NCBI GenBank assembly: GCA_963831105.1
Contig: CAWHOS010000003.1
Location: 124,001 to 188,000, forward strand
Source: DATFQI01 sp963831105
GTDB lineage: Bacteria > Actinomycetota > Thermoleophilia > Solirubrobacterales > Solirubrobacteraceae
DNA: 64,000 bases
Direction of reading: 5' to 3'
Positions within the stretch are counted from its first letter, which is position 1, and each line of letters starts with the position of its first letter. The notes beneath the pieces were generated by a model, which was not told the DNA's origin, searched no databases, and was given only the letters and a program-made list of their open reading frames with translations. The translations under genes and the position numbers were made by a program. Positions 37,944-46,180 of the stretch are shown here, piece by piece.

Positions 37944-39947
37944 TCACGCGGCGGGCCAGACCGGAGGGCCGGAGCGCCTCACCGGCCTGCCCGCGAGGGC
38001 ACGCAGCCACGGGTCCAGGTCGGCGGCCGTCATCGGACGGCTGAGCAGGTGGCCCTGCACCTCGTCGCAGCCCCACTCGGCGAGGCGCGTCCACGCCGCC
38101 TCGCTCTGGACGCCCTCCGCCACGACGTTGAGCCCGAGCCGGTGACCGAGGTCGACGATCGAGTGGGTGATGGCGGCGTTGCGCTCGTCCTCGGAGAGCC
38201 GCATGACGAACGAGCGGTCGATCTTGAGCTCGTCGATGCGCAGCTCGCGCAGGTGCACGAGTGACGACCGCCCCGCGCCGAAGTCGTCGAGCGCGATCGG
38301 GACGCCGATCTCCCGCAGGCAGCTGAGCACCTCGACGGTCCGCTCGAGATCGGCGACCACGGCGTCCTCTGACACCTCGAGCCGCAGGTTGGCCGGATCG
38401 AAGCCGTGCAGCGAGAGGATGCGCTGGATCTCCGACGGCAGGCCGAGATCGAGCAGGTCGGCGGGGCCGAGGTTGACCGCGACCCCGAGGTCGACGCCGG
38501 CGCGGCGCAGCTCGCCGATCTCCGCCAGCGCCCGGTCGAGGACGAACGACGTCAGCGCGCGGGTCAGCTCGCTCTGCTCGACGAGCGGGAGGAAGTGGCC
38601 GGGGCCGAGGAGGCCCCGCTGCGGGTGCTGCCAGCGCACCAGCGCCTCGACGCCCCGCACGGCGCCGGTCCGGATCTCGGCCTTGGGCTGGTAGTGCAGC
38701 ACCAGCTCGCCGGCCTCCAGCGCGCCGTGCAGATCACCGACGAGCGCCAGCCGATCGCGGCTGTGGCGGTCGCGCTCCGGCAGGTAGACCTCGTGACCGG
38801 TGCGCATCCGCTTCGCCTCGTACATCGCGACGTCGGCGCGCTGGAGCAGCCCGAGCGCGGCGCGCGAGTGATGCGGGTAGATCGCGATGCCGACGCTGGC
38901 GTCGATGTGGACCCGGATGCCGCCGACCTCGAAGGACTGCTCCAGCGCCGAGCGCAGCCGCAGCCCTGCCGCGCTCGCCGTCGTCTCGTCGCCCGGCACC
39001 AGGACGACCGCGAACTCGTCGCCCCCGAGCCGGGCGAGCGTGTCGTCCTCGCGCAGCAGCGAGCTCAGGCGGGGGCCGATCTGGCGCAGCACCTGATCGC
39101 CCGCATGGTGGCCGAGGGTGTCGTTGAGCTCCTTGAACCCGTCGAGGTCGACGAGCAGCAGCGCCAGCTCCTCGCCCGTCTCCGCGCACGAGGCCACGGC
39201 CGCGCCGAGCCGGTCCACGAGGTGACGGCGGTTGCCGAGCCCGGTCAGCTCGTCGGTCTGCGCTTGGTGACGGCTCTCGCGCAGCCGCTCGACGACGGTG
39301 AGCCCGGCGCGGGCCATCCCGGTCAGCACGGTGACGATCGCGAGCGCGACGGCGACGTCGGAGACCTCGGTGAACTGCCCGACCGTCAGCAGCACGAGCG
39401 CGGTCGTCGCGAACGCGAGGATCGCCGACAGCACCACGGGGCTGAACTCGGGCCCCGGGGTTCTCGGCCTCGCGGGCATCCACGCGGCACCGCCGACGAG
39501 CACCGCCGCGACGGCGGCCGGGGCCTCGCCCGCGCCGAGGAGGACGAGGCCCGCGAGCGCGACGACGACCGGTGGCGCCGCCCGCCACCGCGACAGCGCG
39601 ATCACGCCCACGGCGCCGCCGATCGCGACGGCGAGCGCAGGGCCGGAATCCAGCGCGACGGCGAGCGCCGCCGTCGAGGACGCGCCCATGGCGGCGTCCA
39701 ACCACGAGAGGCGGGTCACGTCCGGGTGCAGCCGCAGGACGAGCAGGGCGACACCCGCCGTCACGAGCACGCAGGACGCGACAGCGAGGCTCTCGGTGTC
39801 GGAGTCGACCAGCGCCGCCGCGGCCGCGCACGCCAGGCCTGCGGCCGCGAGCAGCCACACGAGCCGCGGCCGGCCGAGGAACGCCGCCGCCGCGCAGGCC
39901 AAGGATCCCGCGATGAGCACGACGCCCGCGGCCAGGTCGAGGAGCAT
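37944..39947 (-). CDS. Membrane GGDEF-EAL cyclic-di-GMP protein
   Basis: 667 residues. About eight membrane segments in residues 1-210, then GGDEF (DTLARLGGDEFAVVLVPG; substrate region LDGFKELNDTLGHHAGDQVL) at about 235-390 and EAL at 410-655 (GVEALVRWQHPQRG, LRLEVSEDAVVADLE, PIALDDFGAGRSSL, ELKIDRSFVMRL). The signature residues of both domains are kept, so both synthesis and hydrolysis of c-di-GMP are possible. No linked sensor domain other than the membrane part. The track of alanine-rich helices shows no known input domain. Confidence 0.93.
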   Translation of the reverse strand: MLLDLAAGVVLIAGSLACAAAAFLGRPRLVWLLAAAGLACAAAAALVDSDTESLAVASCVLVTAGVALLVLRLHPDVTRLSWLDAAMGASSTAALAVALDSGPALAVAIGGAVGVIALSRWRAAPPVVVALAGLVLLGAGEAPAAVAAVLVGGAAWMPARPRTPGPEFSPVVLSAILAFATTALVLLTVGQFTEVSDVAVALAIVTVLTGMARAGLTVVERLRESRHQAQTDELTGLGNRRHLVDRLGAAVASCAETGEELALLLVDLDGFKELNDTLGHHAGDQVLRQIGPRLSSLLREDDTLARLGGDEFAVVLVPGDETTASAAGLRLRSALEQSFEVGGIRVHIDASVGIAIYPHHSRAALGLLQRADVAMYEAKRMRTGHEVYLPERDRHSRDRLALVGDLHGALEAGELVLHYQPKAEIRTGAVRGVEALVRWQHPQRGLLGPGHFLPLVEQSELTRALTSFVLDRALAEIGELRRAGVDLGVAVNLGPADLLDLGLPSEIQRILSLHGFDPANLRLEVSEDAVVADLERTVEVLSCLREIGVPIALDDFGAGRSSLVHLRELRIDELKIDRSFVMRLSEDERNAAITHSIVDLGHRLGLNVVAEGVQSEAAWTRLAEWGCDEVQGHLLSRPMTAADLDPWLRALAGRPVRRSGPPVWPAA

Positions 39948-39995
39948 CCGGGAGAGATGCTCCCAGAGCCGGATGCAACCCGCTGGAGGCGAAGG

Positions 39996-40421
39996 TCAGC
40001 CGGCGGGCGTGAGGTTCCGGTCGGCCTTGCGCGCGGTGATGACCGTCACCGGTAGTCCGAGTCGCTGCACGCGCGCGGGGAGATCGAGGTGCAGCCAGTG
40101 CGACACGCGCGCCGGCAGCGTGGAGATGATGATCTCGTCGTAGGGGTGCTTGTCCAGCGCCCCGGTGACCGCCACGTACGGATCACTGTCGCCGATCAGG
40201 CCCTCCACATGGCTCCCCGTCGCCTCCTCGAGCAGCGGGATCGCGAGCTCGAGCGTGACCCCCGACTCCTCCGTGTCGGCATCCCAGAACGTCCGCGGGA
40301 CGAGCAGCGTGAACTGACAAGCGCCCTCTGAGGCGCGCTTTCGGACCGTGTCGATCAGCGCCGGCGTCGCGGCCGTTCGGTTCGCGACGATCAGGACTCG
40401 GCGGGGCGCGGATGACTCCAT
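39996..40421 (-). CDS. Small conserved protein with UspA/HUP-like fold
   Basis: 141 residues: RRVLIVANRTAATPALIDTV, CQFTLLVPRTFWDADTEESG, VEGLIGDSDPYVAVTGAL, YDEIIISTLPARVSHWLHLD, RVQRLGLPVTVITARK. The alternating strand-helix order and the DEIIIST-LP pattern resemble universal stress proteins, with the usual C-terminal PVTVI strand. The ATP-loop glycines are not clearly present. Function unknown; stress-related role is inference. Confidence 0.72.
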   Translation of the reverse strand: MESSAPRRVLIVANRTAATPALIDTVRKRASEGACQFTLLVPRTFWDADTEESGVTLELAIPLLEEATGSHVEGLIGDSDPYVAVTGALDKHPYDEIIISTLPARVSHWLHLDLPARVQRLGLPVTVITARKADRNLTPAG

Positions 40422-40874
40422 CGGGCGGCTCCCTTCTCTCCCCCCCATTGTCCCACATCGCGGCGGGGCGACATGTCGGTTCCCACCGCCTCGATACCGG
40501 GAAGACGCGTGGCAAGGCGGGATCACTCGCGGAGGCGGCACGCCGTGTCGCAGGCCAGCCCAAGCCCGAGCCGAAGCGGCGGGCTCGGCGGCTACCGGCC
40601 GTCGTGATCCTCGCCGGGTGTCGCGGTCCTCGTCCGGGCGATGCACCGCCGGCAGCAGGCTGCTCCGAGCGGACCGGCCGCCCCCGCCTGACCCGTCAGT
40701 CTTCGCCGCTAGTGGCGGGCGTCGTGCGGCTGCGCGGGGGGCGCCGACTGCGATTGCAGATCGTCGATGAACGTGTCGCGCACGACCGGCTCTCGTGGCT
40801 GCGGGATCTCGGTGACGATCGGAAGGCGCATGACAAGGAGGACGCCGCCCACTCCCGTCTATTCCGGCAAGCGA
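40422..40874. other. Gap with no convincing gene
   Basis: 453 bases between the Usp-like gene start and the next membrane protein stop. Open frames on both strands here lack similarity and ribosome sites. It holds one copy of the 34-bp repeat (40806-40839), inside which a minus-strand ATG (40831) opens a 41-codon frame beginning MRLPIVTEIPQPREP, ending at TAG 40709. Confidence 0.5.
40806..40839. repeat. 34-bp perfect direct repeat, left copy
   Basis: Identical over 34 bases to 43785-43818; begins ATCTCGGTGACGATCGG and ends CGCATGACAAGGA. Both flanks diverge at once. On the minus strand each copy reads TCATGCGCCTTCCGATCGTC, an ATG with the same first codons (MRLPIVTE). Confidence 0.85.
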
Positions 40875-41183
40875 TCAGCGGCGACCCTGCTCGCGCAACT
40901 GCTCGGTGATGCGGCGCATCTCGACCGCGACCGGATCCTCCTCCGGCGCGCTGACCGCGCGGGCTGACGAGCGCTCCACACGGCGCTCGCGGCGCGCGGA
41001 CTTCAGCGTCGATCGCGCCCACAAGGCAGCGACGATCAACACCGCGAGGACGACGACCCAGAAGACGGCCGTGACCGCGCCCACCACGAACCCGATCGCA
41101 AGCCTGAGCGCGAGCACGGCGACCACCACGAGCACGAGGACCGCGAGCGCCCGTCTGATCATCGAGGGCTTCTCGGATTCCAT
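40875..41183 (-). CDS. Small membrane protein with cytosolic charged tail
   Basis: 102 residues from ATG 41183 (MESEKPSMIRR); an in-frame ATG at 41192 is an alternative. Two adjacent membrane segments (about 12-32 and 34-54: LVLVVVAVLALRLAIGFVV, VFWVVVLAVLIVAALWA), then a highly charged region with RSTLKSARRERRVERSS and a helical end EMRRITEQLREQGRR. No family function known. Confidence 0.65.
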   Translation of the reverse strand: MESEKPSMIRRALAVLVLVVVAVLALRLAIGFVVGAVTAVFWVVVLAVLIVAALWARSTLKSARRERRVERSSARAVSAPEEDPVAVEMRRITEQLREQGRR

Positions 41184-41246
41184 TACCTGCATTACATCAC
41201 CGCCCGGGCGACCGACCGCCGGGCGCCGGCGGCGTACAGTTCGGGC

Positions 41247-42545
41247 GTGGGGCCGCGTCACGCGCTCGCCGCCGTTGCGCTCGCCTCGGCCGTGGCGCTC
41301 GCGGCCTTCGCTCAGGAGGACGCGGCCCGCGAGGGCGAGCCCACGGCGCTGCCCGGTTCGCTGCTGGGCGTCACCGACGACGGCGGAGCGAGCCGGCTCG
41401 CGCGGGTCGCTCCGGTCACGCTGCGTCCGCTGCCCGGCCGGCGACCGCACCTGAAGGGGCCGCTCGAGGCCTGGGCGCTGTCGCCGGGTGGTTCGCGCCT
41501 CGCCGCCGTGACCGGCCGGGCGTCCGTGCTGCGCCTGATCGACGTGGAGCACATGCGCACGCTCGGTCGCCTGCGCACGCGTGCGCGCGGCTCGCCGGCG
41601 GCCGTCGTGTGGCCGCGGCCGCACCGCCTCTGGATCGTGCTCGCGCGGCCTGGCTGCTGCGCGCGCGGCGCGACCACCGTCGTCACCGTCGACCCGATCG
41701 CCCGGCGGGTGCTCGCGCGCCGCCGGCTCGCGGGCGGACTCGCGCGTGTGGCGTCGACGCCGGACGGGCCGGTGCTGCTGCTCGCGCCACGGGACCTGAT
41801 CGGCCCCGCGACGCTTGCGACGGTCGATGCGGCCGGCGCGGTCGAGCAGCTGCCGCTCGACGGCGTGTCGGCCGGCGTGATCGCGCCGGGGGACACGCCA
41901 TCCGTCGAGCACGTGCGCACGCCCGCGCTGGCGGTCGACGCAAACCGGAGGCGCGCATACGTGCTGCCCGCGCGCCCGCAGGCCGTCGAGATCGACCTGC
42001 GGCGGCGGCGCGTACGCCATCACCGGCTGGTGCCGCGGCCATCGCTGGTGGAGAGGGTGCGGGAGCTGCTGGTGCCTTCCGCCGCGGCCAGTGCCCAGGT
42101 GGGCTGGGTGCGCAGCGCCGCTTGGGTCGGTGAGGCACACATTGCGCTCTCGGGCCACGACGCGGCGGTCGTCCGGCGCCCGGACGGAGGCGTCGAGGCC
42201 GAGCGCCGCCCGGCGGGCCTGCGCGTCATCGACACGCGTGACTGGAGCGTTCGCACGCTCGACGACCGGGCCTCGGCCTTCGTCACCGCGGCCGGACTGC
42301 TGTTGACCAGCGGACCGAGGGGCCGTGGCCTGGCCGGGTACTCGCCCGACGAGCGCGGCGGGTTCCACGTGCTCGCCGATCACTCCGTCGAGGTCGTCGC
42401 GACCGCGAGCTCGCTCGCGTACGTGCGCACACCCCCGCGGCAGGCGCTACGGGTGGTCGACCTCGCGAGCGGGCGCTTGATCGGCACGAGCGCGCGCGGC
42501 CGCGCCAGGCTGCTGATGGAGCGCGTTCCGGCCGGCTGGCGCTGA
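41247..42545 (+). CDS. Secreted beta-propeller-like protein
   Basis: 432 residues from GTG 41247 with a signal peptide (ALAAVALASAVALAAFAQ). The rest repeats short blade-like units with Ser/Arg-Leu-Ala-x-Val and Leu-Arg-Val-Ile-Asp: SPGGSRLAAVTGRASVLRLI, RLWIVLARPG, LAVDANRRRAYVLP, LRVIDTRDWSVRTL, LRVVDLASGRLIG. This resembles YVTN/WD-type propellers that bind proteins or ligands outside the cell. No catalytic motif. Function unknown. Confidence 0.68.
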   Translation: MGPRHALAAVALASAVALAAFAQEDAAREGEPTALPGSLLGVTDDGGASRLARVAPVTLRPLPGRRPHLKGPLEAWALSPGGSRLAAVTGRASVLRLIDVEHMRTLGRLRTRARGSPAAVVWPRPHRLWIVLARPGCCARGATTVVTVDPIARRVLARRRLAGGLARVASTPDGPVLLLAPRDLIGPATLATVDAAGAVEQLPLDGVSAGVIAPGDTPSVEHVRTPALAVDANRRRAYVLPARPQAVEIDLRRRRVRHHRLVPRPSLVERVRELLVPSAAASAQVGWVRSAAWVGEAHIALSGHDAAVVRRPDGGVEAERRPAGLRVIDTRDWSVRTLDDRASAFVTAAGLLLTSGPRGRGLAGYSPDERGGFHVLADHSVEVVATASSLAYVRTPPRQALRVVDLASGRLIGTSARGRARLLMERVPAGWR

Positions 42546-42775
42546 TCGCCTCCGGCACGAATCTCGTGGTCGCTGGGCCTCGCAGAAGCTGGCCAGCCGA
42601 ACGCGGCTGGCCCCACAGTCGATCTCGTGCCGTTAGTGCGTCGCCTCGTCGCGTTGGTCGCTCCGTCTCCACGGCGAGCTCAGACCTTCCGGCGCGGCGG
42701 AGTGACATCAGCTCAGCTTATGAGATAGCGGAAAATCTACTTGCGGCTAATGGAACGCAGGGTGATGCTCAGAGC

Positions 42776-43771
42776 ATGCGACGACATCTCGGTGAAGCAA
42801 GCGGCATCTCGGTCAGCGCCCTCGGAGCAGGGTGTTGGGCGATCGGCGGACCGTGGCAGTTCGACGGGCGACCGGCAGGCTGGGGAACGGTGGACGACGA
42901 CGACTCGATCGCCGCGATTCACAGGGCGCTCGACCTCGGCATCACGCTGTTCGACACGGCGGACGTCTACGGGTGTGGTCACAGCGAGCGCGTGCTCGGC
43001 CGGGCGCTCGCGGGTCACCGCGACGAGGTCGTGATCTCGACGAAGTTCGGGCTGCGGTTCGACGAGGCGACGCGCACGGGCGCCGGTACGGACGTGAGCC
43101 CGGACTACGTGCGCCGTGCGTGCGAGGCGTCGCTGCGCCGGCTCGCGACCGATCGCATCGACCTGTACCAGCTCCACGGCGGCGCCGACGACCGCGCGGC
43201 GGCCGCCGGGGTCGTCGAGGTGCTCGAGGCGCTGGTCGCCGAGGGCAAGGTCCGCTTCTACGGCACGGCGGACGAGACGCTCGAGATCGTCGAGGCGTTC
43301 GCGGAAGGCCCGCACTGCGTGGCGGTCCAGCAGCAGCTCAACGTGTTCGGGAGCAACGACGAGGCGCTCGCAGCCTGTGAGGGTCACGGGCTGGCCGCGC
43401 TGGCGCGCTCGCCGCTGGCCATGGGCCTACTCAGCGGGAAGTACCGGCCAGGTGGCCCGATGCCCGCCGACGACGACGTCCGGCGCGACACGCCGCACTG
43501 GGACTACTTCGACGACGACGCCTTCCCGACCTGGTCGGCGCGGGTCGACGCGATCCGCGCGGAGCTGACGAGCGACGGCCGCACGCTTGCGCAGGGTGCG
43601 CTGGCGTGGATCTGGGCGCGTTCCCCGGTCGCCATCCCGATCCCGGGCTTCCGCACCGTCGCCCAGGTCGAGGAGAACGCCGGGGCGCTGGCCGCCGGGC
43701 CGCTCGACCCCGACGCGATGGCGGCTGTGGACGCTGCGCTCGGACGCGGATCCGTCGCGTCGGGGCCGTGA
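42776..43771 (+). CDS. Aldo/keto reductase family oxidoreductase
   Basis: 331 residues, TIM barrel using NADPH. Catalytic tetrad: Asp and Tyr in FDTADVYGCGHSERVLGRAL, Lys in VVISTKFGLRF, His in DLYQLHGGADD. Cofactor end: GALAWIWARSPVAIPIPGF and QVEENAGALAAGPLD. Start ATG 42776 (MRRHLGEASGISVSALGAGC) is where similarity begins; the frame is open farther upstream without similarity. The substrate is unknown. Its last bases overlap by a few nucleotides the right copy of the 34-bp repeat region. Confidence 0.92.
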   Translation: MRRHLGEASGISVSALGAGCWAIGGPWQFDGRPAGWGTVDDDDSIAAIHRALDLGITLFDTADVYGCGHSERVLGRALAGHRDEVVISTKFGLRFDEATRTGAGTDVSPDYVRRACEASLRRLATDRIDLYQLHGGADDRAAAAGVVEVLEALVAEGKVRFYGTADETLEIVEAFAEGPHCVAVQQQLNVFGSNDEALAACEGHGLAALARSPLAMGLLSGKYRPGGPMPADDDVRRDTPHWDYFDDDAFPTWSARVDAIRAELTSDGRTLAQGALAWIWARSPVAIPIPGFRTVAQVEENAGALAAGPLDPDAMAAVDAALGRGSVASGP

Positions 43772-43784
43772 TCGGTTCCCGACC

Positions 43785-43818
43785 ATCTCGGTGACGATCG
43801 GAAGGCGCATGACAAGGA
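43785..43818. repeat. 34-bp perfect direct repeat, right copy
   Basis: Same 34 bases as 40806-40839, starting 14 bases after the aldo/keto reductase stop. The pair flanks a 2.9-kb segment with the membrane protein, propeller and reductase genes, as left by a duplication or insertion. Confidence 0.85.
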
Positions 43819-43842
43819 CCGCGCCGACCCAGAACTGACGTG

Positions 43843-44073
43843 TCAGACCATCGAGGCGACGAGTGCCGCAGCGGCTCCGAGCAGCGCCGCCACGAGACCC
43901 CACGCGACTTGGAGGAGCTGACGCTGGGTGGACCACAGCTCAGCGCGAAGCACACGGTTCTCCTCCGTCAGGCGGTCGACGGTGGCGGCCAGCACGGCGA
44001 GCTCCGAGGGCATCGGTTCGAGCGCGACCGCAAGATGCGTCACCGTGGCGTCGAGCACCGCGCGACATCGCAC
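43843..44073 (-). CDS. Small coiled-coil, single-helix membrane protein
   Basis: 76 residues from GTG 44073 (or ATG 44013, MPSELAVLAATV). A leucine-heptad coiled coil (LAATVDRLTEENRVLRAEL) is followed by one C-terminal membrane helix (LLQVAWGLVAALLGAAAALV). Tail-anchored arrangement. No family recognised; start uncertain. Confidence 0.5.
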   Translation of the reverse strand: MRCRAVLDATVTHLAVALEPMPSELAVLAATVDRLTEENRVLRAELWSTQRQLLQVAWGLVAALLGAAAALVASMV

Positions 44074-44160
44074 CCTCGCCGGATACGGCGACGGCGCTGC
44101 TTGCCCTGAGCGCGTGACGGGCGTAGCGTGGATCCGGACCCGCGAAAGTGGAGGTGCGTC

Positions 44161-44601
44161 ATGTCACGGGCCCAGCATGTGGAGCTGGTCGAGCGGCTCA
44201 CGGACGCCTGGAACGCCCACGATCCCGACGCGATCGCGAACTGTTACGCGCGCGACGCGGTCTCTCGCGACGTCACGCTGACGGACGCGCTGCACGGCCG
44301 CACGGCCATTCGCTATGCCGCCGCCGGCTACCTGCGCGCCTTCCCCGACATCCGGTTCGAGATCCGCCGCATCGTCTGCGACGGCGACGCGGTGTGCGAG
44401 GAGTGGCGGGCGACCGCAACCCACGACGGTGACCTGATGGGCCTCGCGGCGACCGGGCGCCGCGCCGAGTCGATCGGATGCAACGTCATGCGGGTCGGCG
44501 AGGACGGGCGCATCTACGAGGAGACGACGTATTGGGACGCCGCCGGCCTCTACCGCCAGCTCGGTGCGCTGCCCGATCTTGCGCAGGCGGGCGCCCGCTG
44601 A
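44161..44601 (+). CDS. SnoaL/NTF2-like ester cyclase family protein
   Basis: 146 residues; GGAGGT precedes ATG 44161. Pattern: VELVERLTDAWNAHDPDAIA, LHGRTAIRYAAAGYLRAFPD, ICDGDAVCEEWRATATHDGD-like core, GRIYEETTYWDAAGLYRQLG. This matches the SnoaL-like polyketide cyclase / steroid isomerase fold. Often of unknown role in genomes. The envelope module copy 2 starts 17 bases after its stop, so it may head that operon. Confidence 0.85.
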   Translation: MSRAQHVELVERLTDAWNAHDPDAIANCYARDAVSRDVTLTDALHGRTAIRYAAAGYLRAFPDIRFEIRRIVCDGDAVCEEWRATATHDGDLMGLAATGRRAESIGCNVMRVGEDGRIYEETTYWDAAGLYRQLGALPDLAQAGAR

Positions 44602-44618
44602 GCGGCACCGAGTTGTTT

Positions 44619-44792
44619 ATGCTCAGCGACGCCGTGTTCGCCTATCTGGATCCCGGTACCGGGAGCATGCTGGTCCAGCTGCTGGTGGGCGGCTTCGCCG
44701 CCGCCGGCGTCGCGCTCAAGCTGTACTGGCACCGGATCCTGCGGCTGCTGCGGATCCGCAAGCCCGAGCCGGAGCCGGACCGGGAACCCTGA
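44619..44792 (+). CDS. LDPGTGS small membrane protein, copy 2
   Basis: 57 residues: short N-terminus, AYLDPGTGSMLVQLLVGGFA at the membrane segment, then a basic tail (LKLYWHRILRLLRIRK) and an acidic end. Small proteins with this motif occur in many bacteria beside envelope polysaccharide or methyltransferase genes. Role unknown; probably a membrane subunit of the module that follows. The next gene overlaps its stop. Confidence 0.82.
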   Translation: MLSDAVFAYLDPGTGSMLVQLLVGGFAAAGVALKLYWHRILRLLRIRKPEPEPDREP

Positions 44793-46180
44793 CCGCCGAG
44801 CCCGGTTCCTTCCGCGACCACGAGAGTCGCGTGTTCACCACTCCGGACGGCGTGTTCCGCGTGTTGAGCTCGGCGGGCATGGACGACTGGCAGGCCCTCG
44901 CCGAGTCGCGGCTCTGGCGGGAGCTGCAGGACGAGGGCCACGTCGTGGCCACCGAGCCGGCGGAGCTCGGCGCGGTCCCCGACCTGCTCGCCGGGGAGGC
45001 GGCCGGTGTCCTTCACCACGAGCGCATGCCGTTCGTGTCCTACCCGTACGAGTGGCCCTTCTCCATGCTCAAGGATGCGGCGCTGTTGCAGCTCGAGCTC
45101 AACCAGCGCGCGCTGCGCGCGGGCCTCGCGCTCAAGGACGCGACGCCCTACAACGTGCAGTGGCGCGGCACCCGGCCCGTGTTCATCGACGTCGGCTCGT
45201 TCGAGCGCCTGCGTCCGGGAGAGCCGTGGGCCGGCTACCGGCAGTTCTGCGCGCTGTTCCTGTATCCGCTGATGCTCCAGGCCTACAAGGACCTGCCGTT
45301 CCACGGGGCGCTGCGCGGATCGCTGGAGGGGATCTCGCCGCGCGACGCGCGGGCCGTGCTCGCCGGCGAGCGCTTCCGCAAGGGGGTGGTCTCGAACGTG
45401 CTCCTGCATGCGCGGCTGGAGTCGCGCTACGCCGGCGCCGACGGCGGCGAGGTGAAGCGCGAGATGCGGCGCGCGGGCTTCAGCACGGAGCTGCTGGCGG
45501 CGAACTTCCGCAAGCTCGAGAAGCTCGTGCGGAGCCTCGAGTGGAAGCCCGGCGAGACGGCGTGGACCGGCTACGGCGAGCACAACACCTACGACGACGC
45601 CGCGGCCGCCTCGAAGGCGAAGTTCGTGCGCGAGGCGGCTGAGCGCCGGCGCGCACGGCTGGTCTGGGACGTCGGCTGCAACGACGGCCGCTACGCCCGC
45701 GTCGCGGCCGAGTCAGCCGACCTCGTGGTCGCGTTCGACGCCGACCATGCGACCGTCGACGCGCTCTACCGGCGGCTGCGCGACGAGGGGCGCGAAGACA
45801 TCCTGCCGCTCGTGATGAGCGTCACCGATCCGTCGCCCGACACCGGCTGGCGAGGGCGCGAGCGCGCTTCGCTGGAACGTCGTGGAACGCCGGAGCTGGT
45901 GCTCTGCCTCGCGATCGTGCACCACGTCTGCATCACCGGCAACGTTCCCGTGCGCGAGTTCCTCGACTGGCTCCGCTCGCTGGACGCGGCGCTCGTGATC
46001 GAGTTCCCCGACCGCGCCGACCCGATGGTGCAACGGCTCCTCAGCGGCAAGCGCGAGGGCAGCAACCCCGACTACGAGAAGGCGCTGTTCGAGCGAGCGC
46101 TCGAGGAGCGGTTCGCGATCGAGCGCAGGATGCCGGTGTCGGAGACCCGGACGCTCTACGCGGCCCGCCCGCAGGCGTGA
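44789..46180 (+). CDS. NoeA-like SAM-dependent methyltransferase, copy 2
   Basis: About 463 residues. The conserved N-terminus (EPGSFRDHESRVFTTPDGVF) lies upstream of the first GTG (44831), so a CTG start overlapping the preceding TGA at 44789 is proposed; GTG 44831 is the alternative. N-terminal half with WPFSMLKDAALLQLELN and LKDATPYNVQWRGTRPVFID, a pattern shared with NoeA-type proteins; C-terminal half has the SAM motif LVWDVGCNDGRYARVAAES and HHVCITGNVPVREFLDWL. Probably modifies a cell-surface glycan or lipid. GTGA overlap links it to the next gene. Confidence 0.85.
   Translation: MTAEPGSFRDHESRVFTTPDGVFRVLSSAGMDDWQALAESRLWRELQDEGHVVATEPAELGAVPDLLAGEAAGVLHHERMPFVSYPYEWPFSMLKDAALLQLELNQRALRAGLALKDATPYNVQWRGTRPVFIDVGSFERLRPGEPWAGYRQFCALFLYPLMLQAYKDLPFHGALRGSLEGISPRDARAVLAGERFRKGVVSNVLLHARLESRYAGADGGEVKREMRRAGFSTELLAANFRKLEKLVRSLEWKPGETAWTGYGEHNTYDDAAAASKAKFVREAAERRRARLVWDVGCNDGRYARVAAESADLVVAFDADHATVDALYRRLRDEGREDILPLVMSVTDPSPDTGWRGRERASLERRGTPELVLCLAIVHHVCITGNVPVREFLDWLRSLDAALVIEFPDRADPMVQRLLSGKREGSNPDYEKALFERALEERFAIERRMPVSETRTLYAARPQA

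Noticed and set aside
40709..40831. 41-codon minus-strand frame MRLPIVTEIPQPREP inside the 34-bp repeat
   Set aside because: Shares only its first codons with the second repeat copy and lacks a ribosome site; kept only as an observation on the repeat.
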